DNA of 64,000 nt from Streptomyces sp. ISL-1 (GTDB taxonomy: Bacteria; Actinomycetota; Actinomycetes; Streptomycetales; Streptomycetaceae): contig NZ_JAGGOI010000008.1 in the NCBI RefSeq assembly GCF_018614585.1, positions 143,908 through 207,907 of the forward strand. The letters are read 5' to 3'. The first letter of the stretch is position 1. The number at the start of each line of letters is the position of its first letter. A program made the position numbers and the translations under genes. Of this stretch, positions 9,084 to 15,947 are shown in pieces. The notes beneath the pieces were generated by a model. The model did no database searches. It had not been told where the DNA came from and worked only from the letters and a program-made list of their open reading frames with translations.

Positions 9084-9455
9084 GACGGCCTCCCGTGCCA
9101 TCCGTGGGCTGCCCCTGCGCGGATGTTAACCACGCGGGGGACATGACACGCTCCTCCGGCCGCCTGCCCCGCCATAGGGCAACCTATGCTCCTCCCCCTA
9201 CGCCGCCTGTGCACGCAGGACGCCGCCCGGCTTGCCGGGCCCGCCTCAGGATTGGGCCGTCTCACTCGTTCGGGAAGGCCTTTCGGCCGAGTGCCACACC
9301 CGACTGGTGGGCCGCCGAGACCACCCCGCAGTGTGGAGGGGAGGCCGGGGAAAGCCGTCACCCCGCCCTACCAACGAGCGAGGGCAGACCATGCTGGCGT
9401 CACGCTTGATCTCCGGCTCGCAGGATGGCGTTCCGCACGATGCGCGAGTCAGCCG
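9084..9455. other. Non-coding stretch before a transposase remnant
   Basis: No frame here has a ribosome-binding site or a recognisable product. Short inverted pairs such as GCCCGGCTTGCCGGGC (9225-9240) are visible. Together with the next feature this makes nearly 700 bases without an intact gene, probably debris from an old insertion. Confidence 0.5.
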
Positions 9456-9675
9456 AGGTACCCGCCGGTGTTCGGCGCGCCCCGGCAGGCGGTCCAACGG
9501 CGCTTCGCCCACTGGGGCCAAGGCCGCGCCTGGGCCCGGCTCCACCGCGTTGTCCTCGATGAACTCGGCGCCGGAAGGCGAGCCGGAGTGGTCGCGGTGC
9601 GCGATCGGCTCCTTCCGCGTCCGGGCGGCAAAACAGGGCCACTGAACGGGCCGAACCCGACCGACGGATGGATGG
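9456..9675 (+). pseudogene. IS5-family transposase remnant (frameshifted)
   Basis: Fragments in two reading frames together match the N-terminal half of an IS5-type transposase. One frame gives QRRFAHW followed by ARLHRVVLDELGA. The next frame gives EPEWSRCAIGSFRVRAAKQG, equivalent to the family ELDWSRA...SHVRAKKGG block. The first frame then resumes with GPLNGPNPTDG, equivalent to GPNPTDRGKPGSK. At least two frameshifts (near 9570 and 9637) and loss of the C-terminal catalytic part make it dead. Terminal inverted repeats were not found. Confidence 0.7.
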
Positions 9676-9766
9676 ATGACATGGGGCTGCATGCAGGGAT
9701 ACGACGCGTATCGCACCCAACGGCCCGCGGTGCGTGCCCGCGTGCGGCCGGGGGCACACGAAGAGT

Positions 9767-10447
9767 GTGACGACACCTACCTCGGATACCAAGCGCCCGC
9801 GCCCCTCCCGCCGCCTGCAGCTGCCGTGGTGGCTGTCGGTGCCAGTCGCCCTGCTGGTGGTTCTCGTTCTGGTGGTCCTCGCCGGACGCTTCAGTCTGCT
9901 GCCCGGATTCGACGACATCTTCGGCGAGGAGACAAAGGACCGGTCAGGGCCCGCCCTGCTCAAGTCCATCAAGGATATGAACCGTTACGAGGGAGCGGCG
10001 GGCAACTTCCAGATCGTCGTGGACCTGGAGAAGGACGCCAAGTTCCTCCCGGACGCGATCCGCGGCACCCGCACCCTGTACGTGGGTGCGGGCAGCGTCA
10101 GCGCGTACGTGGATCTCGGCGCCATCGGCCAGAACAGCGTCACCGTCGACAAGGACCGTACGACGGCCACGCTCCGCCTTCCGCACGCCCGTCTCGGTGC
10201 GCCTGCACTCGACCCCAAACGGTCGTACGCGGTGTCCAAGCAGCGCGGGCTCCTCGACCGTCTCGGTGATCTGTTCTCCGACAACCCCGCCGACGAACGC
10301 GCGGTGAACCAGCTCGCGGCACAACGCATCGGCGAGGCGGCGAAGGACAGCGGGCTCACTGCCCGCGCGGAAAAGAACACCACGTCCATGCTGGAGGGCC
10401 TGCTGCGCTCCCTCGGATTCCGGCAGGTGACCGTCGTGTACGGATGA
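9767..10447 (+). CDS. DUF4230 domain-containing membrane-anchored protein
   Basis: 226 residues from GTG 9767. A basic N-terminus is followed by one membrane helix (WWLSVPVALLVVLVLVVLAG, about residues 20-40) and an outward domain. The segment from LLKSIKDMNRYEGAAGNFQIVVDLE through the C-terminal TSMLEGLLRSLGFRQVTVVYG matches the DUF4230 pattern. Function is unknown. A longer upstream start would include about 11 residues of no similarity. Confidence 0.82.
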   Translation: MTTPTSDTKRPRPSRRLQLPWWLSVPVALLVVLVLVVLAGRFSLLPGFDDIFGEETKDRSGPALLKSIKDMNRYEGAAGNFQIVVDLEKDAKFLPDAIRGTRTLYVGAGSVSAYVDLGAIGQNSVTVDKDRTTATLRLPHARLGAPALDPKRSYAVSKQRGLLDRLGDLFSDNPADERAVNQLAAQRIGEAAKDSGLTARAEKNTTSMLEGLLRSLGFRQVTVVYG

Positions 10448-10742
10448 CGGCGGGCGGCGTGGTTCCTTCGGCTCGGCGCGACAGACGCACCGGGCCGAAC
10501 TCCGTCTCATGGCCCCGCACCGCAAACGACCCGGCCGACCACTCCCGGCGGCCGAAGAGGGGGACAACGCGGAGCATCGCCGGGTCCGGGTCCGGGTCGT
10601 AGCGGCGGTGCAGTCGTCGGCAGTCGGCAGGTAATCGAGCCGTCGACATGTGCGACTGGATCTCGCCCACGACCGGCCAAGGCCAGGATCACGGTAGATC
10701 CCGACGTCAACAGCCAGCCGCTACGACTTCGAAGGCCCGCGA
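10448..10742. other. Intergenic region without a supported gene
   Basis: Short open frames exist on the minus strand, but none has a convincing ribosome-binding site and the best one would run into the convergent DUF4230 gene. No terminator or RNA structure was identified. Confidence 0.5.
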
Positions 10743-11594
10743 TCAACCATGGGTATCCAGCCCTTTGCGATCGAGCGCTACTCGGATCTGGCTGAGCCAC
10801 TCTGTACCCAGCCGGCGCCCGTTTGGGTATTGGTCGCCTCGATCCCAGCGCCACGTTGTGATCATCGCCAGCACGAGGATCCGGCACTCGCGTAGCAAGC
10901 CTTGATTGACACCCGGATAGTGCTCGCTGACTTCTTCGGGCGCATGGGCGAGGTCGAATTCAACAGGCCCACGGCAGCACGTCTCGAGGTCTATGAACAG
11001 CAGCCCGTTCTTCGTGGTGAGCAGGTTGCCTGGGTGCGGCTCGCCGTGCAGTAGCTGCTCGGCGCCGCCGCGCTCGCCGATCACTCGTCTCAGGCTTCGC
11101 AACGTGTTGCCGAGGAGTTCCCGGTCCGCGTCGGCGAGCGCCGGAGTGCGGTCGCGACTTGCCACGAGTTGTTGGGCCTGCTCGACTCGATCCGTGAAGT
11201 GCGGTGTCGGGACATCGAGCTTGCGCATGTCGGCATGCAGCCGCTCGAGCGCATTGGCGTAGTCGGCTGGTGAGACCTCTCGAGGCGTCGCAGGTTCGTA
11301 GTAGGTCCATAGCGTGACCACGAAGCCATCACGCTCGTAGACGCGTGGCTCGACTCGAGGCTCTAGAGCAGCCACCGGGCTCTCGGATTCGGCGAGCCGC
11401 TGAGCAAGCTCGACTTCGAACTTTGCGACCTGATGCGCTACAGGTGCCACCCGGGCCAGGACGTCACAAGGCAGCAGACGCAGAGTGAGCTTGTTCGAGT
11501 CATGAAGAACGATCGCGTCGTCGACTGCCAGGTCAAGTGATGAGGCGGTCGACATGGCCGCGGCCACCGCACGCGGGACCTCTGCCGCCTGCAT
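10743..11594 (-). CDS. Aminoglycoside phosphotransferase-fold (APH) kinase
   Basis: 283 residues. The APH/choline-kinase fold is shown by the catalytic loop LLHGEPHPGNLLTT near residues 186-199 (His-x-Glu-Pro-His...Asn) and the metal-binding FIDLETC near 205-211. The usual catalytic Asp of HGDxHxxN is Glu here, an unusual substitution. Third-codon positions are less G/C-biased than in neighbouring genes and it lies in a region with a transposase remnant, hinting at acquisition. The substrate is unknown; antibiotic resistance should not be assumed. Confidence 0.82.
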   Translation of the reverse strand: MQAAEVPRAVAAAMSTASSLDLAVDDAIVLHDSNKLTLRLLPCDVLARVAPVAHQVAKFEVELAQRLAESESPVAALEPRVEPRVYERDGFVVTLWTYYEPATPREVSPADYANALERLHADMRKLDVPTPHFTDRVEQAQQLVASRDRTPALADADRELLGNTLRSLRRVIGERGGAEQLLHGEPHPGNLLTTKNGLLFIDLETCCRGPVEFDLAHAPEEVSEHYPGVNQGLLRECRILVLAMITTWRWDRGDQYPNGRRLGTEWLSQIRVALDRKGLDTHG

Positions 11595-12143
11595 CGTTGC
11601 CTGGCCCCTCTGCCTTGCGCGCTGCCGTACTCTCCAAGCGGTGCGACCTGGGCCGCCGTACCAAGTTGTCGATTAGAGCCGCGGTGGTGCGACGGGCGGG
11701 GCGCGACTGAATCGGCGATCTGCCCCCCTTCGGCTGCTCAGCCGACAACCTCGAACAACGCAAACGATTCCGGTTGCGGCAGTAGTGACTCGCTTCGCTG
11801 CGACTTGCTCGGGGAGCCACAGAGGGAGCCATACGGGGAGCCGCCACAGCCAACACGAGGCGGTCCGCCCTGGACGACTACGGACGATGAACCTACCTCC
11901 ATCAAGGTGCCGGCACCCTCAGCACCGCCGATTCCTCAGCCCCTCCTTACCCCCTCCTTAAAGTGACCATAAGGATCGCCATCACCCCCTCCCAGCAGGC
12001 GATTTCGCGGTTGCGAGCGGCTAGCTTGCTGATCGCCTGGACCCGTTCGAACGGCCGGCGCCGTGGTCCTACGGGGGGCCGCGCCGCCCGTTCGAGCCTG
12101 CCCCGGGTCCCCCCATATGCCGCTTCTCAAGGAGTACGTCACC
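11595..12143. other. Long intergenic region upstream of the LPMO gene
   Basis: No supported coding frame. It contains a short imperfect tandem repeat, GGGAGCC recurring every 12 bases near 11812-11842, and a paired CCCCTCCTTA motif at about 11940-11960. The LPMO promoter must lie here but no confident -35/-10 pair was identified. Confidence 0.45.
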
Positions 12144-13172
12144 ATGACCGCTCGCCGTAAGGTCACCTCGGTCGCCGCCCTCGGGTTCGCGCCGGTCGCT
12201 CTCGCCGGGCTGGCTGCCGCGCCGGCCGTCGCGCACGGGTCGATGACGGACCCGGTCAGCCGGGTGTCCGCCTGCTTCGCCGAGGGGCCTGAGAGTCCGG
12301 ATTCGGCGGCGTGCAAGGCGGCGGTCGCCTCCAGCGGTACGCAGGCCTTCTACGACTGGAACGAAGTCAACATCGCCAACGCCGCCGGAAACCACCAGCA
12401 GTTGATCCCGGACGGCAAGCTGTGCAGCGCGGGCCGCGACAAGTACAAGGGGCTTGACCTGGCCCGCGCCGACTGGCCGTCCTCCAAGCTCGCGTCCGGC
12501 AACCGCACCTTCCGCTACAAGGCGACCGCCCCGCACAAGGGTTCCTTCGAGCTGTACCTCACCAAGGACGGCTACGACCCGACCAAGCCTCTCAAGTGGT
12601 CGGACCTGGAGGCGAAGCCGTTCGCGAAGGTCACCAACCCCAAGCTGGAGAACGGTGAGTACGTCTTCAACGGCGTCGTCCCGAACAAGTCCGGTCGGCA
12701 CCTGATCTACTCCATCTGGCAGCGCTCGGACTCCCCCGAGGCCTTCTACACCTGCTCCGACGTGGTCTTCGGGCAGGACAACGGCAACGTCGGCGGTGCG
12801 CCCGCCCCGGCCGCCTCCGCGCCCTCCGAGGAGGACATCGCGGACGGCGCGGACAAGTCCACCGTCGATCACGGTGGTCACGGTGGCGATCACGCGGAGG
12901 CGACCGGCGCGGCTTCGGCCGAGGAGGCCGCCGAGCAGCCTGCCGAGGCTCCCGCCGAGCAGCCCGCCGACAACAACGCCCCCGAAGCGAACGGCGTCGG
13001 AAAGCCTGTCGCCGCCCCCAACTCAGGCGGCGACAACCTCGCCGAGACCGGCGGCGACAGCAACACCCCGTACATCGCGATCGGCGGCGCCGCCGCTCTC
13101 GCCGTCGGCGCAGCGGCGATGTTCGGCACCGCTCGCCGCAAGGCGACCGCCGGCGGCCGTCACAGCCGCTGA
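12144..13172 (+). CDS. Wall-anchored lytic polysaccharide monooxygenase (AA10)
   Basis: 342 residues from ATG 12144 with AAGGAG upstream. A signal peptide ends AVA-HGS, so processing leaves His31 as the mature N-terminus. His31 with His131 (TAPHKGSFELY) forms the copper histidine brace of AA10 enzymes, which oxidatively cut chitin or cellulose. After the catalytic domain (about 31-225) comes a Pro/Ala/Glu/His-rich linker, then LAETG at 299-303, a hydrophobic helix and an Arg/Lys tail. That is a sortase signal of the LAxTG type used by Streptomyces class E sortases. The enzyme is therefore probably displayed on the wall rather than released. Confidence 0.9.
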   Translation: MTARRKVTSVAALGFAPVALAGLAAAPAVAHGSMTDPVSRVSACFAEGPESPDSAACKAAVASSGTQAFYDWNEVNIANAAGNHQQLIPDGKLCSAGRDKYKGLDLARADWPSSKLASGNRTFRYKATAPHKGSFELYLTKDGYDPTKPLKWSDLEAKPFAKVTNPKLENGEYVFNGVVPNKSGRHLIYSIWQRSDSPEAFYTCSDVVFGQDNGNVGGAPAPAASAPSEEDIADGADKSTVDHGGHGGDHAEATGAASAEEAAEQPAEAPAEQPADNNAPEANGVGKPVAAPNSGGDNLAETGGDSNTPYIAIGGAAALAVGAAAMFGTARRKATAGGRHSR

Positions 13173-13190
13173 CGTTTGCATAGGCGCAGG

Positions 13191-13228
13191 ACTGCGGCCC
13201 GCTCCCCGAAAGGGGAAGGGGCCGCAGT
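13191..13228. terminator. Intrinsic terminator between the LPMO and lipase genes
   Basis: ACTGCGGCCC pairs with GGGCCGCAGT, extended by CCCC/GGGG around a GAAA loop, and is followed by a CTTTTCT run on the plus strand. It sits between convergent genes and probably serves both. Confidence 0.85.
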
Positions 13229-13238
13229 TGCGCTTTTC

Positions 13239-14096
13239 TCAGTGGAATACCGACGCGCACGTCGTCCGCGTCGCATGCGCCGGATCCAGTGCGTTCGCGA
13301 CCTCGTGGTACGCGATCCGGTCGAACACCCCTATCGCCACGTGCTCCGACAGGTCGACCGCGCACAGGTCCTGGAGCAGCACATTCCGTACGTCCGGCCC
13401 TGTCAGGTACTGCGAGCGGTACGGCGTGACCACCTGGTCGTAGCGAGTGGCGATGACCGTGTAGCGCACGCCGGGCACGGTGTCGCCGCCCGCGTTGAGC
13501 TTTGTGAGGAAGGCGGAGCCGGCTATCTGGTCGGCCAGCCCTGGGGTGGTGGCTCTGATCAGATCCTCGGCGCCCGGGAAGAACGGCAGCAGCTTGGTGA
13601 GACCGTTCAGCGTGGTGCCGTGGTTGTCGGGTGCGAGACCGATCAGCGCGTTCACCTTGTCCGCCCCGCCCAGGAACTTGAGGTAGTGGCGCGGCATCAG
13701 GCCGCCCTGGGAGTGGCCGACGAGGTCCGCTTTGGACGCGCCGGTCGAGGAGAGCACCTTGTCGACGTATGTGTCGAGCTGCTCGGCGGACTTGTCGATC
13801 GGGCCGAGGCCGTAGAAGAAGGGCACGCCGGGGAGCTGTCCGTAGTCGAGGGAGAAGACGCAGTAACCGCGGTTGACCAGGTACGGGGCGAGGGCGAGCC
13901 AGTTGTCGACGGAGTTCCCGAGGGTTCCGTGGACGAGGATGACTGGGCGGGGGTGGGTGGTGGATGGTTTGCAGGAGTAGTCGTTCCAGCCGCTGCGAGG
14001 CGCTGGGTCGGCGTTCGCGACGGCGGGTGTGAGGGCCACAGACACGGCCAGAAGCAGGGCAGCGACCGGTCTGAGGGCACGTTTCCAGGGCAGCAT
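13239..14096 (-). CDS. Secreted lipase / alpha-beta hydrolase
   Basis: 285 residues, AAGGAGA before the ATG. A signal peptide (Arg/Lys then AALLLAVSVALTPAVANA) gives a mature extracellular enzyme. The oxyanion HGTLG lies near 56-60 and the nucleophile elbow GHSQGG near 127-132 (Ser129); an acidic residue and His in the C-terminal half complete the lipase class 2-like triad. Four mature cysteines suggest disulfides. Twin palindromes upstream suggest specific repression. Confidence 0.92.
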   Translation of the reverse strand: MLPWKRALRPVAALLLAVSVALTPAVANADPAPRSGWNDYSCKPSTTHPRPVILVHGTLGNSVDNWLALAPYLVNRGYCVFSLDYGQLPGVPFFYGLGPIDKSAEQLDTYVDKVLSSTGASKADLVGHSQGGLMPRHYLKFLGGADKVNALIGLAPDNHGTTLNGLTKLLPFFPGAEDLIRATTPGLADQIAGSAFLTKLNAGGDTVPGVRYTVIATRYDQVVTPYRSQYLTGPDVRNVLLQDLCAVDLSEHVAIGVFDRIAYHEVANALDPAHATRTTCASVFH

Positions 14097-14158
14097 CGGG
14101 CAATCTCCTTGCGGCTCAAGGGAGTAGCGATGGCTGGATTTGTGGTGCTCACGCCAAC

Positions 14159-14200
14159 TTACGCACGAGTAACCAAAGATTGGAAGTTACGCGTCAGTAA
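14159..14200. promoter_or_regulatory. Twin TTAC-N6-GTAA operators upstream of the lipase gene
   Basis: TTACGCACGAGTAA (14159-14172) and TTACGCGTCAGTAA (14187-14200) share TTACGC-N3-AGTAA and each is a partial palindrome. They lie 63-104 bases before the lipase start, with centres 28 bases apart. Paired half-symmetric sites are typical of TetR-type repressors, including those sensing fatty acyl ligands. The cognate regulator is not in the window. Confidence 0.55.
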
Positions 14201-14495
14201 AAACTCCGCCGTAAGTAGCAGAGGTGACAACGCTCGTGATAATGGGCTTCATTGGCGGTGAAGCCGCGCCCCTCCGGGGACTGCGGCCGCGGCGCGCCGT
14301 GCGCCGCCGATCAAGCGCGTGAGGTGCCGCTATGGACGCGCTCGGCACGCGATTGGCGCGACGGCGACGGCGCGGGCAATGCCTGCCGGCGGCCAGGTCG
14401 ACGCCACAACCGATTCCCTGGTCAGCTATGGGGTTATTCCGGCAAAAGGGGGATAGAGGCATAAGGTGGACAGCCGACAAGAACGAGGAGTCGCG
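14201..14495. other. Intergenic region between divergent lipase and small hydrophilic gene
   Basis: No gene recognised. It holds the putative promoter of the following small gene near 14432-14455. Confidence 0.4.
14432..14455 (+). promoter_or_regulatory. Possible SigB-like stress promoter
   Basis: GGTT at 14432-14435, a 14-base spacer, then GGGATA at 14450-14455. This approximates the Streptomyces SigB-group pattern GNNT-N14-16-GGGTA(C/T), with a mismatch in the -10. It lies about 40 bases before the start of a hydrophilic, disordered small protein, a class often stress-induced. Confidence 0.3.
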
Positions 14496-14792
14496 ATGCC
14501 GAAGAAGCACTCGAACCCCAGCGCCCACCGGTCCTTCCACCCCGACGAATACGCCCCCGAGCCGGACAGGCCCCGCAAGTCGCCCAGCAAGGAAGAGAAA
14601 GACGCATCGCTGGCCGACACGCCGATAGAGAGCACGAGCACCAGGGGCGAGGAACAGACAGAAAAGTCCGAAGGCATGCATGACGCCGGCCGCCGGGGAA
14701 AGTCCCAACGCCCCAGTGGCAGGAAGGACGCCTCCGCCTCCACCGGCGTGGACCCCAAGGATCCACCCGCCGGCAAGGACGCACCCCGCTGA
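14496..14792 (+). CDS. Small hydrophilic, probably disordered protein
   Basis: 98 residues from ATG 14496 with a GAGGAG site eight bases upstream. Composition is rich in Lys, Glu, Asp, Ser and Pro, with no Trp, no cysteine and no hydrophobic segment. Its codons keep a strong G/C third position, which argues for a real gene. No family was recognised. The character resembles stress-related or desiccation-type proteins, but that is inference only. Confidence 0.6.
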   Translation: MPKKHSNPSAHRSFHPDEYAPEPDRPRKSPSKEEKDASLADTPIESTSTRGEEQTEKSEGMHDAGRRGKSQRPSGRKDASASTGVDPKDPPAGKDAPR

Positions 14793-14862
14793 TTGACCCA
14801 GCCGTACGGTCGGGCCCGGGGCCCGGTGATCGACCAGCCGTACGATCGGACCCGGGGCTCCG
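14791..14862. repeat. Two imperfect ~35-bp direct repeats
   Basis: Copies begin at 14791 and 14828. Both carry a CCAGCCGTACGRTCGGRCCC core followed by GGGGC. They lie just downstream of the small hydrophilic gene and are not coding. Confidence 0.6.
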
Positions 14863-14936
14863 GCCGGGGCAGCGAGGGCCGCCGGACCCGATAAACAGTC
14901 AGGCCCTTCAACAGTCAAGTCCTACGCGGCCAAGTC

Positions 14937-15947
14937 CTACGCGGCGAGTGAGCCCGGAACCACCGCCCGCGGCCCGAACTTCGCCCGCGCCCGGTCCGCC
15001 ACCGCCTCGATCCGGCGTGCCCGCTCGTCCGCCGGGTCGAACGTCAGCTGCCGGGCGGCCCGTTCGACCGGCATCAGGTCCTCGGCGCGCAGCGACAGGC
15101 TCCGCACCCGGGCCCGCTGCAGGCCGAGCGACTCATGGATCCGGTACGCGAGACCGGTGAGCGCCGCCGAGTGGGCGGTCGGCTCGCGCAGGGTGCGCGC
15201 CCGCGTGGTCGTGGACCGGTCGGCGTACCGCACGGTGAGGGTCAGGGAGCGGCACACCTGGCCCTCTGTGCGCATCCTCAGCCCCAGTTCCTCGGCGATC
15301 GAGAGCAGCGCCCTGCGGTGGCTTACGGGGTCCAACTCGTCCCGGTCGAAGGCCCGTTCGGCGGCGATCTGGGGGGACCTCCCCCGCCGAAGGCTGTGGG
15401 GGAGGGCGGCGGCGTTCGGGACGACAGCCGTACGGTCGATGCCGCGCGCCCGCTCCCACAACTCGCGCCCGGCCTTCGCGCCGACGATCCGCTGGAGCAC
15501 GGCGAGCGGCGCTTCGGCCACGCGTCCGACGCAGTCGAGGCCGTACGCGCACAGTGTGCGGGCCGTCGCCGTCCCGACGCCGTCCAGCGCGGCGACCGGC
15601 TTGCCGGCCAGGAACCCGGTCGTCTCGTCGTCCGTCACCACCAGGGTCTTCCCGGGCACGGCCTCCCGCGCCGCCATCCTGGCCAGCATCGGGCTCGGGC
15701 CCGCCCCGATCGCGCAGTCCACCCCGCAGTGCGCCAGCGCCCGCACCCGCAGCAGCGCGGCGAGCTGGGCCGCGTCCCGCCCGAAGTACCGTTCGGCGCC
15801 CCGGACATCGATGAGCGCGGCGTCGGGCGGGAGCGCCTGCACAACAGGGCTGATGTCCTCGGCCAGGCCGAGCAGCGCGGGCAACGCCGCCTCGATCCCG
15901 CCCGCCTCATGCGTCGGGGCGCTCCGGAAGCGTACATAGAGGATCAT
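14937..15947 (-). CDS. imuB: Y-family DNA polymerase-like protein (ImuB-like)
   Basis: 336 residues from ATG 15947, whose ATGA overlaps the dnaE2 stop. It contains Y-family palm/fingers pieces, a helix-hairpin-helix (VAALDGVGTATARTLCAYGL) and the little-finger/thumb domain (AFDRDELDP onward). The first catalytic Asp is missing (ILYVRF where polymerases have a V-D-x-D strand), and the SxDE motif reads PPDA at residues 40-43, losing the Glu. The region between these motifs is about 50 residues shorter than in polymerase IV. It is probably a non-catalytic ImuB-type partner of DnaE2 in induced mutagenesis. A small palindromic element is inserted in frame at 15371-15405. Confidence 0.85.
   Translation of the reverse strand: MILYVRFRSAPTHEAGGIEAALPALLGLAEDISPVVQALPPDAALIDVRGAERYFGRDAAQLAALLRVRALAHCGVDCAIGAGPSPMLARMAAREAVPGKTLVVTDDETTGFLAGKPVAALDGVGTATARTLCAYGLDCVGRVAEAPLAVLQRIVGAKAGRELWERARGIDRTAVVPNAAALPHSLRRGRSPQIAAERAFDRDELDPVSHRRALLSIAEELGLRMRTEGQVCRSLTLTVRYADRSTTTRARTLREPTAHSAALTGLAYRIHESLGLQRARVRSLSLRAEDLMPVERAARQLTFDPADERARRIEAVADRARAKFGPRAVVPGSLAA
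15371..15405. repeat. In-frame palindromic mini-element inside imuB-like gene
   Basis: CCTCCCCC (15378-15385) pairs with GGGGGAGG (15398-15405) around GCCGAAGGCTGT. The same GCCGAAGGCTG loop core recurs inside scpA at 62770-62798. Here it encodes a PHSLRRGRSP-like insertion just before the conserved AFDRDELD block. Confidence 0.6.

Noticed and set aside
9456..9675. Functional insertion sequence
   Set aside because: The transposase is frameshifted twice and lacks its C-terminal catalytic part; no terminal inverted repeats were found.
10356..10670. A small minus-strand gene between DUF4230 and the APH kinase
   Set aside because: No ribosome-binding site or known family, and its end would run 90 bases into DUF4230.
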